From assembly GCA_036389955.1 (NCBI GenBank), contig DASVVJ010000021.1:1-17884 (forward strand): a stretch of DNA of 17,884 nucleotides, given 5' to 3'. How positions within the stretch are numbered: the stretch's first letter is position 1; every line of letters starts with the position of its first letter. This document shows positions 6,840 through 14,461 of the stretch, piece by piece. A program made the position numbers and the translations under genes. The DNA is from DATHBR01 sp036389955 (lineage in GTDB: Bacteria; Myxococcota; Myxococcia; Myxococcales; Myxococcaceae). The notes beneath the pieces were generated by a model. The model was not told where the DNA came from and searched no databases. It was given only the letters and a program-made list of their open reading frames with translations.

Positions 6840-8546
6840 TTAGAACGCGGTGCCGTTGGCCCGCGTGCCCGCCGAGAAGCCAGCGCCAGACAGGGTGGTG
6901 TGCAGCACGAAGCTGCCGGTGCTGCTGCCATCCGGGCTGCGGTTGGCCGACACGCCGTCTGTCCCGCAGAGCGCCGAGCCCAGCGTGGCGGTGTCCATCG
7001 CCGTGCCAGCCGAGTTCTTGAGGTACACCGTGTCACCGCTGTTGGACAGGCTCAGCGTGCCCGTCGAGGCCGCCACCGCGTTGGCCATGCCCGCGGGAAT
7101 GCCCGCCGCTCCACCGAAGAGCACCAGCGAGCGGCCCGCCGCCAGGCTCGTGCCGCTGGCGAAGGTGTGCCGCAGCCCCGAGGCATCCGACACCGTCCAG
7201 CCCGACAGGTCCACCGCCGCGGTGCCCGAGTTCACCAACTCCACGAACTCGGTGTTCACGTCCGAGCCCGCTTCATTCACCAGCACCTCGTTGATGAACA
7301 CCGCGCCCGTGCCCGTGGGCGCCGTGGTGATGGTGAAGGCCCCGTTGCTGGTGTCGCTGATGGCCGAGTTGGCCGCATCGCTCACCCGCACGCTCGCGGC
7401 TGTCGTGGCGCTGTTGGGCACCGTCCACGAGTAGCTGCCCGTGGAGGCCGCCGTGCTCGAGGTGATGACGCTCCAGGTGGAGCCATTCAGCGTGTACTCC
7501 AGCTTCACGTTCGTCACGCCCGTGGCCGTCCAGCGGATGCTCTGCGCGCTGCCGCCCGCGAAGCTCTCGCCGCCGTTGGGCGCGCTCACCGTGACACTGG
7601 CGCTCGTCGTGTCCCCGGGAATGAGGAAGTCCTTGATCACCGCCATGTGCTGCATGCTCGCCGCGCCGCTGTCAGCCGCCAGCGCCGGGGAGATCTCCGA
7701 GATGGGCGAGTACACGCGCGTGTCCGCCACCAGGCCCGCGGCGAAGCTGCTGCCGCCAATGACCGTGGCCGTCTGGTAGGCCCGCAGGTCGCTGTCCACC
7801 AGCACGTGGTCATACGGGCTGGCACGGCTGGCGTTGGTGTTGGTGTTGCCATTGCGGTCCGCCGGGTACGGCGCGGCCACCGACACCACCTGAGAGAAGG
7901 TGGAGAAGGCCGCCTCGCTGCGGCTGCTCGTGTTGAAGTCGCCGCCGATGACCAGGTAGTCCGTCGCCGGGACGTTGGCCTTGATGAAGTTGACCAGGTT
8001 GACGGCCTCCGTGTTGCGCACGGAGCTGCTCGAGGTGAGCAGGTGCACGCTCACCACCCAGAGGTCCTTCGGCCCCGGCACGTCGATGCGCGCCCAGGCG
8101 AAGTCCCGGTTGGTCACCTGGGTATCGTCCCACTCGCCCGCGGCGATGATCGGCCAGCGGCTGATGACACCGTTGGGGATCTGCGCGCCCGCCTCCCGGT
8201 AGTAAGAGAAGCTGGTGCCAAACGCGGTGTTGACGAAGTTGCGGATGGCCGTCGTCGAGTTGTCTCCGTAGTTGAACTCCTGAATCATCACCACGTCCGG
8301 CTTCGTGCCCTGGAAGATGCGGATGCCGTGGCCCGGGTCATAGCTCTGCAGGCTGCCGCTGGTGGTGTTCGCCGCCATCAGCCGTACCCGGACGCTGGTC
8401 AGCGCGTCCTCGTGGGTGGCCAGCGTGTCCTCGCCTCCCGCGTCCAGCTCGGAGCCTCCGCAAGCCGCGAGCGTCAGGGAGAGCACGGCCGCCAACAGAC
8501 GGCGGTCGAAGAGCGAGAACCTCGAGCGGGTTTCAGTCATGCGCAT
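6840..8546 (-). CDS. Lipoprotein with endonuclease/exonuclease/phosphatase fold, Ig-like and lamin-tail domains
   Basis: The 568-residue protein has a signal peptide with lipobox LAAC (Cys29). The endonuclease/exonuclease/phosphatase domain spans about 52-308, with MIQE (E90, metal ligand), SVHLL (H168), GGDFN (201-205, D203 and N205) and DH at 246-247. The closing motif, usually SDHxxV, reads SMQHMAV with H300, so the Asp partner of the general-base His is Gln here. A beta-sandwich of about 90 residues follows (APNGGESFAGG onward, 322-408), then a lamin-tail domain at about 413-520 (FINEVLVNEAG, EFVELVN, VDLSGW, HTFASGTSLAAG), a fold found in many secreted nucleases. It may degrade extracellular DNA or cleave phosphoesters on the cell surface. 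Two starts, ATG 8546 and ATG 8540, are equally possible; AGGA lies upstream. A perfect 18-base palindrome precedes it. Confidence 0.87.
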   Translation of the reverse strand: MRMTETRSRFSLFDRRLLAAVLSLTLAACGGSELDAGGEDTLATHEDALTSVRVRLMAANTTSGSLQSYDPGHGIRIFQGTKPDVVMIQEFNYGDNSTTAIRNFVNTAFGTSFSYYREAGAQIPNGVISRWPIIAAGEWDDTQVTNRDFAWARIDVPGPKDLWVVSVHLLTSSSSVRNTEAVNLVNFIKANVPATDYLVIGGDFNTSSRSEAAFSTFSQVVSVAAPYPADRNGNTNTNASRASPYDHVLVDSDLRAYQTATVIGGSSFAAGLVADTRVYSPISEISPALAADSGAASMQHMAVIKDFLIPGDTTSASVTVSAPNGGESFAGGSAQSIRWTATGVTNVKLEYTLNGSTWSVITSSTAASTGSYSWTVPNSATTAASVRVSDAANSAISDTSNGAFTITTAPTGTGAVFINEVLVNEAGSDVNTEFVELVNSGTAAVDLSGWTVSDASGLRHTFASGTSLAAGRSLVLFGGAAGIPAGMANAVAASTGTLSLSNSGDTVYLKNSAGTAMDTATLGSALCGTDGVSANRSPDGSSTGSFVLHTTLSGAGFSAGTRANGTAF

Positions 8547-8558
8547 GATGTGGAGTCC

Positions 8559-8576
8559 TGCTCCGGCGCCGGAGCA
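8559..8576 (-). promoter_or_regulatory. Perfect 18-base palindrome upstream of the lipoprotein gene
   Basis: TGCTCCGGCGCCGGAGCA is a perfect palindrome with no central spacer, lying 12 bases upstream of the ATG at 8546 on the minus strand. Its position just upstream of the AGGA ribosome-binding stretch suits an operator. It could also be a chance GC-rich dyad. A GATAAT hexamer lies about 15 bases further upstream, without a good -35 partner. Confidence 0.4.
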
Positions 8577-8648
8577 CTAGGGGGATTGGAAATTATCGTC
8601 GCACAGCGCCAACCCGTTGCGTGCCCCCTGGGTGAAATGCACTGCCGC

Positions 8649-9140
8649 TCACAATGCGGTCATCACGGACACCGCGACGAAAGTGTATCGCAGGCCCTTT
8701 CCCAGGCTGGTGAACACCAGGAAGGGCACCGCGCGCACCCCGGCGAAGCCCGCCGCGAGCACGAAGGCATCTCCCACCACCGGAAGCCACGAGAGCAGAA
8801 GCATGGGGGGCCCCCACCTCCGCAGCCGCTGCTGCGCCCGCTCCAGCCGGGGGCCTTCGCGGTTCACCCGGCGTGAGGCCCACCGGCCCAGGCGCCCTCC
8901 CCCTCCCCGCGCCACCCACAACCCCAGCAGGTAGAGCGAGAGCGCCCCCAGCACGTTCCCCACGGTGGCCACGGTGACGGCTGCCATGGGCGGCACACCC
9001 CCGTGAATCACGGCCGCCAGCAGGGCCTCGGACGGTATCGGCACCACCGAGCCCGCCATCATCGAGACGACGAAGAGCCCGGGCAGGCCCCAGGCAGCAA
9101 GCGTGGAGGGATCGAACAAGCGTGCTCCCGTGTACCACAC
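8649..9140 (-). CDS. YqaA/DedA-type (SNARE-associated) inner-membrane protein
   Basis: The 163-residue protein has four hydrophobic segments (about 16-34, 50-77, 112-134 and 137-161). It shows the YqaA-like pattern PIPSEALLAAVIHGG (34-48) then VATVGNVLGALSLYLLG (57-73), an Arg-rich amphipathic loop (82-110) and a WLPVVGDAFVLAAGFAG block (118-134). The PVVGD-x-x-x-x-x-AG element is shared by DedA/VTT proteins, some of which move lipids such as undecaprenyl phosphate across the membrane. The substrate here is unknown. The GTG at 9140 is used because it gives a full-length product; a TTG at residue 8 with GGGAG upstream is a good alternative. It is 102 bases upstream of the nuclease-fold lipoprotein gene and on the same strand, so co-transcription is possible but not compelling. 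Confidence 0.8.
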   Translation of the reverse strand: MWYTGARLFDPSTLAAWGLPGLFVVSMMAGSVVPIPSEALLAAVIHGGVPPMAAVTVATVGNVLGALSLYLLGLWVARGGGGRLGRWASRRVNREGPRLERAQQRLRRWGPPMLLLSWLPVVGDAFVLAAGFAGVRAVPFLVFTSLGKGLRYTFVAVSVMTAL

Positions 9141-9303
9141 CGCCCGCGCGCATTATCTGCGCCCCGGGCCCGCCGCCGCCGCCGCTCACGCAGCCGTTGC
9201 ACCTCCGGGAACGTCCTTCCGGACACCCTCTCCATGGCATGGCCATTGCTCCATGAGGGAGTGCCCCGCTTCACCTCACTTCCCGGGCTTTTTCTCCTCG
9301 ACG

Positions 9304-10452
9304 ATGACCTCTCCCGTCCCCCCCGCTACCCAGAATCCTGACCTGCGCCTGGTGCCCATCGAAATCGCTCCCGAGACGTTCTGGGTGGGCAAGCGCGAAC
9401 CGGGCAGCATCTTCCACGCCAACCCCTACCTGCGGCGCTTCCGGGGTGTGGATGCCAAGACGCAGAAGCAGAGCGAGTTCAACCTGCTCATCGATCCCGG
9501 CTCGAGCAGCGACTTCTCCACCATCCACACCAAGGTGACGTCACTCATCGGCGGGATGGATCGCCTGTCCGCGCTTTTCATCAACCACCAGGATCCGGAC
9601 GTGGGCTCCTCGGCGGCCATCATCTCCGCGCGCTACGCGCCGCGGGCCGGCATCGTCTGCTCGGAGGACACCTGGCGGCTCATCGTCCACTTCAACCTGC
9701 CGCGTAACCGCTTCATCGCCACCGAGAAGTTCGCCCAGGGCCTCAACGTGCCCACCGGACACAAGCTCATCCCCGTGCCCTCGCCCTTCTGCCACTTCCG
9801 CGGCGCGGTGATGCTCTACGATCCGCAGACGCGGGTGCTGTTCTCCGGAGACCTGTTCGGCGGCCTGACGGACGCGAATGCCCAGGGCCTGTGGGCCAAC
9901 GAGGGCGACTGGACGGGCATCCGCGCCTTCCATCAGATCTACATGCCGGTGAACGCGGCGCTGCAGCGCACGGTGGCCACCATCCGCAAGCTGACGCCCG
10001 CGGTGGAGATGATCGCGCCCCAGCACGGGCGCGTGGTGCGCGGGGCGCTCGTCCAACAGTTCCTCGAGCGCATGGAGCGGCTGCAGGTGGGCCTGGACAT
10101 CATGGACGAGGCCCAGGACCGCACTCACCTGCAGGCGTGGAACTCGGTGGTGGACCGGGTGCTGACGCTGGCGCGGGGCTACCTGGGCAACTCCGTGGAG
10201 GTGAAGCTCGGCTCCAGCCCGGAGTTGCCGGACACGGCCTCCTTCGACGGAAAGAGCCTGAAGGTGAACAAGATGGGCAAGTGGACCCTGGAGCACGTAG
10301 TGGATCTGCTGTGCCAGGGCGAGCCGCCGGAGATCTCCGGCCCCATCCTGGTCGAGGCCACCAGCGCCGCCGCCGAGTACAACCTGCCCACGCCGCACCT
10401 GGACATCGAGGGCAACATGGCGCCCGCCCAGGTGTCGCTGCTCAACAACTGA
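9304..10452 (+). CDS. Metallo-beta-lactamase-fold diiron protein (ODP / flavodiiron-like)
   Basis: The 382-residue protein has the metallo-beta-lactamase core of flavodiiron proteins and of the oxygen-binding diiron sensor ODP. Putative ligands are H95, D97 and D99 in NHQDPDVG (93-101), H164 in PFCHFRGA, bridging D183 in SGDLFGG (181-187) and H241 in APQHGR (239-243). The usual HxExDH motif is HQDPDV here, with Asp for Glu and Val for the final His. There is no flavodoxin domain; the last 120 residues form a separate region, with a basic patch KSLKVNKMGKW, that I do not recognise. The fold suggests binding of O2 or NO rather than NO reduction, since no electron-donor domain is attached. The ATG at 9304 lacks a clear ribosome-binding site, and an ATG at 9253 adds 17 residues. 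It is 53 bases from the downstream kinase gene on the same strand and probably co-transcribed. Confidence 0.82.
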   Translation: MTSPVPPATQNPDLRLVPIEIAPETFWVGKREPGSIFHANPYLRRFRGVDAKTQKQSEFNLLIDPGSSSDFSTIHTKVTSLIGGMDRLSALFINHQDPDVGSSAAIISARYAPRAGIVCSEDTWRLIVHFNLPRNRFIATEKFAQGLNVPTGHKLIPVPSPFCHFRGAVMLYDPQTRVLFSGDLFGGLTDANAQGLWANEGDWTGIRAFHQIYMPVNAALQRTVATIRKLTPAVEMIAPQHGRVVRGALVQQFLERMERLQVGLDIMDEAQDRTHLQAWNSVVDRVLTLARGYLGNSVEVKLGSSPELPDTASFDGKSLKVNKMGKWTLEHVVDLLCQGEPPEISGPILVEATSAAAEYNLPTPHLDIEGNMAPAQVSLLNN

Positions 10453-10505
10453 CGCGCGGCCGCACCCTCGAAGCCGAGACAACGGCGCTGGCCGTGGAGG
10501 AGCCT

Positions 10506-11505
<1,000 letters not shown>

Positions 11506-11534
<29 letters not shown>

Positions 11535-12186
11535 GCGTCACCTTCGTGGGTTGCCCCTCGGGCAAGCGGGACAGCCGCATGCGCTGCAAGGGGGTGTCAC
11601 ACAGCTCGATGTGGCGGCCACCGGGGTGGAGAAAGTAGAGCGCCCGGCTCGCCTGGAAGCCCGGGGGGACCATGGCCTCCTGGGAGGGAACCACCTGGCG
11701 GCCCACTCGCCAGTGGCGCACCACCGGCCGCTCGCGCAGGTGGTGGTGCACCTGAACCTCCAGGGTGTCCACGCCTTCGACGTTCCACTCGAGCAGGAGC
11801 TTCCCGCCATGCACTCTGCGCTCACTGAGGAGCGGATACTCGCGCGTGCCCAGGTAGGCCGTTGCGTCCACCTTGGCCCCGTTGAGGGAGTCGAGGAACT
11901 CGAGTTCCAGGCTCCAGGTGCCCTTGGGGAGGCGGAAGGTGTACTGCATGCGCCCGAAGCGCTTCTCGGTGGCGCCCAGGTACGTGTTCGGCGAGTCCAT
12001 TTCGGTGAGCAACGCGCGCTCACCGGCACGGAACTGCTCGAGCTCAAAGGGAGCCGCGAGGGCAGGGGCCGCATCGGGCAGTTCCACCCGCTTCCAGCCG
12101 GCCGTCTGATCCGAGGGGACATAGCAGGGCCCAGGGGGCGTGCCCGAAAGGAGCAGCGCGCTGGCCAGAGGGAGTATCGGTCCCAT
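11506..12186 (-). CDS. Exported protein of unknown function (226 aa)
   Basis: I do not recognise a family. The protein starts MGPILPLASALLLSGTPPG, a short signal peptide without a basic N-terminus, and the mature part is rich in beta-strand-like segments with little helix (YTFRLPKGTWSLELEFL, KLLLEWNVEGVDTLEVQVHHHL). Repeated strands and conserved Trp and Gly suggest a beta-sandwich of carbohydrate-binding type, but this is only a fold guess. Two cysteines remain in the predicted mature protein (21 and 196) and could pair. The ATG at 12186 follows the stop of the membrane-protein gene by one base (TGAgATG), so the two are almost certainly translated together. Its last 29 bases overlap the end of the convergent kinase gene. 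Confidence 0.75.
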
Positions 12187-12187
12187 C

Positions 12188-12865
12188 TCAGACGCTCCGG
12201 GCCGAGGCGCGGGTGGAGAGGTAGGCACCGCCCAGCATCAGGAGGCCGGCGCCGGCCAGGCCCGCCACGCGCAGCGTGCCGCTGAGGTGCGTGGTGTCGT
12301 AAGCGAGGGCCTTGGTCACGGCGATGGCGACGAAGGCAAAGCCGGCATCGCGGATGACGGCCTCTGCACGCGTGCGGCCATGAATGACCAGGGCCACGCC
12401 CGCGATGAGCCAGCCCAGGGTGAGTACCAGGCGGCGGCCGACGTCATCTTCAGCAAAGCCCAGGGTGAGGAAATGGAAATAGAAGGCCCAGGAGGTGGCG
12501 ATGGCGGCGGCAGTGAGGCCGTACCAGATGAGGATGGACTGAACGCGGTCCGGCACAGCGCCTGGACGCCTGGAGCGCCAAACTGTGAGCGCGGCGGCGG
12601 CGAGCGTCACCCCGAGGCCGATGAGCAGAAGCCCTGACTTGGTGGCCGCATACCAGGCGCCTCCCAGGACGCCCGCGGCGAGCACAGCGATGGGTCCAGC
12701 CCGAGGCACGCCGGCGAAAGCCAGGCCCACAGCGCCCACGGCCGCCACGGCGAGCAGTGCTTCGGAAGGAACCTGCAGATCCCTCCACAGAAACACCGCC
12801 GCGAGCGCCAGCAGGCCGACGCCCGCGATGGCCAGGACACGCACATCCCACTTCGTTCCATTCAT
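12188..12865 (-). CDS. Polytopic membrane protein, DUF2339-like
   Basis: The 225-residue protein has about eight hydrophobic segments (near 8-26, 34-52, 57-72, 77-95, 110-134, 147-163, 174-188 and 199-217). The end, TKALAYDTTHLSGTLRVAGLAGAGLLMLGGAYL (about 184-215), resembles the closing Lys-x-x-x-x-D...L-S-x-x-x-R-V element of DUF2339 membrane proteins, which are usually much longer; this would be a short relative. Function is unknown. The ATG at 12865 has a textbook GGAGGAG site about eight bases upstream, and longer in-frame starts run through the divergent promoter region. The exported-protein gene follows after one base, suggesting a membrane/periplasm pair, perhaps in envelope maintenance. 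Confidence 0.78.
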   Translation of the reverse strand: MNGTKWDVRVLAIAGVGLLALAAVFLWRDLQVPSEALLAVAAVGAVGLAFAGVPRAGPIAVLAAGVLGGAWYAATKSGLLLIGLGVTLAAAALTVWRSRRPGAVPDRVQSILIWYGLTAAAIATSWAFYFHFLTLGFAEDDVGRRLVLTLGWLIAGVALVIHGRTRAEAVIRDAGFAFVAIAVTKALAYDTTHLSGTLRVAGLAGAGLLMLGGAYLSTRASARSV

Positions 12866-12952
12866 CCGGTTTCTCCTCCGTATGACGGCGAGGGATTGCA
12901 GCGTCCGGGCCAAGGCATGACGCACGGCGACATGGCCACTTACAAAGCCGGT

Positions 12953-12970
12953 TGTGCAGGAACTGTGCAG
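12953..12970. promoter_or_regulatory. Direct repeat in the divergent promoter region
   Basis: TGTGCAG occurs at 12953-12959 and again at 12964-12970, an offset of 11 bases, close to one helical turn. It lies in the 206-base space between the divergent DUF2339-like and TfoX-N genes. Such spacing is typical of sites for response regulators or ECF-type activators that bind on one face of DNA. No -35/-10 pair could be fixed with confidence. Confidence 0.3.
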
Positions 12971-13011
12971 CGCGGAGCACACGAGGCAGCGGGCCCGTGC
13001 ACACATCCGTC

Positions 13012-13049
13012 CCCTCTCCCTTCGGGAGAGGGCTAGGGTGAGGGTTGCC
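13012..13049. repeat. Hairpin repeat of the CCCTCTCCC...GGGAGAGGG type (REP-like)
   Basis: CCCTCTCCC (13012-13020) and GGGAGAGGG (13024-13032) form a perfect 9-base stem with a TTC loop, followed by GGGTGAGGG, a near-copy of the right arm. This layout matches a dispersed intergenic repeat seen in many GC-rich proteobacterial genomes, where copies often lie between genes. It sits 23 bases before the TfoX-N start, so it will be in that gene's leader if the promoter lies upstream. Confidence 0.6.
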
Positions 13050-13071
13050 GTGCAACCAGGGGGCGCACCGC

Positions 13072-13518
13072 ATGCCGCAGATGGACAGCTTCGTGCAGTA
13101 CAACCTGGAGTTATTGGAGCCACTGGGCCCCGTGCAGGCGAGGGGGATGTTCGGCGGGTGGGGTCTGTACTACGGCGGGATGATGTTCGGGCTCATCGCC
13201 GAAGGGCGGCTGTACCTGAAGGTGGACGACACCACCCGCCCGGCCTTCGAAGCCGCGGGCTGTGAGCCCTTCGTCTACGACAGCGGCAAGGGCAAGCCGC
13301 CGGTAACGATGTCCTATTGGACGCCGCCCACGGATGCGGCAGACGACTCGCACGCCCTGCTGCCCTGGGCCCGCCGCGCGGTGGAGGCAGCCCAGCGCGC
13401 CCAGGCGAAGAAGGCCGCGGCGAAGAAGAAGCCCACCGCGAAGAAGGCCTCCGCTGCGAAGAAGCCTCCGTCAGTGAAGAAGACCGCAGCGCCACGCAAG
13501 CGCGCGAGCACGAGATAA
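13072..13518 (+). CDS. TfoX N-terminal domain protein with histone-H1-like Lys/Ala tail
   Basis: Residues 1-105 form a TfoX/Sxy N-terminal domain: LLEPLGPVQARGMFGGWGLYYGGMMFGLI (14-42), then GRLYLKVDD (45-53), FEAAGCEPFVYD (59-70) and a VTMSYW strand (78-83). TfoX-N proteins are small regulators linked in some bacteria to competence; alone the domain has no proven DNA binding. Residues 108-148 are a tail of repeated AKK/KKP units (AKKAAAKKK, TAKKASAAKK) like the C-terminus of histone H1 or of bacterial H1-like proteins, which should bind DNA unspecifically. The TfoX C-terminal domain is absent, as is common. The ATG at 13072 has AGGGGG about ten bases upstream. The stop overlaps the start of the pseudoprotease gene (TAATG), so the two are translationally coupled. 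Confidence 0.87.
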   Translation: MPQMDSFVQYNLELLEPLGPVQARGMFGGWGLYYGGMMFGLIAEGRLYLKVDDTTRPAFEAAGCEPFVYDSGKGKPPVTMSYWTPPTDAADDSHALLPWARRAVEAAQRAQAKKAAAKKKPTAKKASAAKKPPSVKKTAAPRKRASTR

Positions 13519-14453
13519 TGAGCGGGGCCTTCCACGCACCAGGGGGCGTCCCGCGCTTACTGTCCGCTGCGGTCTTGCTGTGGGTGCTGGGCTGCTCCAA
13601 GTCCCCCACCGGGTCACCTGCTCACGCACCCGATGCGTCATCAAGTGGAGCACAGGGTGATGGAGGCTTGGTCCTGAGAGGCCTCGGCCCACGAAAAGAC
13701 CTGGAACTCCTGCCCTTCAAGGACGCACGTTTGCTCGAACTGCTCGGAGAGCGAGACGAGAGCAACCGGTACGCCTCCACAGTGCTCATCGAGGGCGAGG
13801 CCCCGCTTCTCCCAGAGGGGTGCAGCGGCGTTCTCATCCATCCTCGACTCGTTCTCACGGCAGCACACTGCGCTTGTGACTGGCGGGGCTCCATCGCTGT
13901 GGACAGGCCTGCTTGTGCCAAGCGTGCTCGCGTGACAGCAGTTCTTCATGCACCCTCTCCAGAGTCCCACGAGCCGACGATTCTCTGGCAGGAGCAGGAG
14001 GGGAGCATCCGGATCCATCCTGATTTCGAGATCCGCCCAGGTTCCAAGACAGAGGCCCTCACAAGTCATGCGGACCTTGCGGTGATTCTCCTGGAGAAGC
14101 CGATCACTCTCGATATTCCCAAGGTACATCTCACCACCACAGAGGCTCAGGCAGGAGAATCACTGGTAACCGCAGGCTTCGGAAATGAACCGGAACTCGC
14201 TCGGGTTCACGGAGCCCGCTACTTCAGGCCAGGCAAGATCACGCAGGTTCTTGCATCCCAAGCTGGGCAAGTCCTCTACGAGCCTGCTGGGGCCTACCTC
14301 AACACGAGCTACCGGGGAGGGCCCTGCTTTATCCAACGAGGAAAGCGTCAGTGGCTTGCTGGCATCGTTGGACTCGGTACGGCTCAGGAGATGTCCTTCA
14401 CGAGCACCTACTTCCACCGGGACTGGGTGCAAGCTGAGCTCAAGAGCTTGTAA
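13518..14453 (+). CDS. Trypsin-like (S1) lipoprotein lacking the catalytic serine
   Basis: The 311-residue protein has a leader with a lipobox-like VLGC (Cys26). The chymotrypsin-fold domain covers about 85-305 and has GCSGVLIHPRLVLTAAHC (101-118) with H117 and SHADLAVILL (183-192) with D186. Where the nucleophile motif GDSGGP belongs, the sequence reads SYRGGPC (264-270): the GGP is kept but the serine is R266. The CGG codon is in a clean frame and there is no nearby frameshift. The fold is otherwise intact, including a C-terminal Trp/Leu-rich end (WVQAELKSL). It is therefore likely a pseudoprotease that binds rather than cuts, unless a displaced Ser (S264, two residues earlier) serves. Its ATG overlaps the TfoX-N stop by one base, and it ends eight bases from the convergent acyl-CoA synthetase gene. 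Confidence 0.85.
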   Translation: MSGAFHAPGGVPRLLSAAVLLWVLGCSKSPTGSPAHAPDASSSGAQGDGGLVLRGLGPRKDLELLPFKDARLLELLGERDESNRYASTVLIEGEAPLLPEGCSGVLIHPRLVLTAAHCACDWRGSIAVDRPACAKRARVTAVLHAPSPESHEPTILWQEQEGSIRIHPDFEIRPGSKTEALTSHADLAVILLEKPITLDIPKVHLTTTEAQAGESLVTAGFGNEPELARVHGARYFRPGKITQVLASQAGQVLYEPAGAYLNTSYRGGPCFIQRGKRQWLAGIVGLGTAQEMSFTSTYFHRDWVQAELKSL

Positions 14454-14461
14454 GCCTTGGC

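Noticed and set aside
6561..8876. A 771-residue open frame on the plus strand
   Set aside because: Arg/Ala/Gly-rich antisense shadow of the nuclease-fold lipoprotein gene; it crosses the strong hairpin at 6801-6831 and has no motif.
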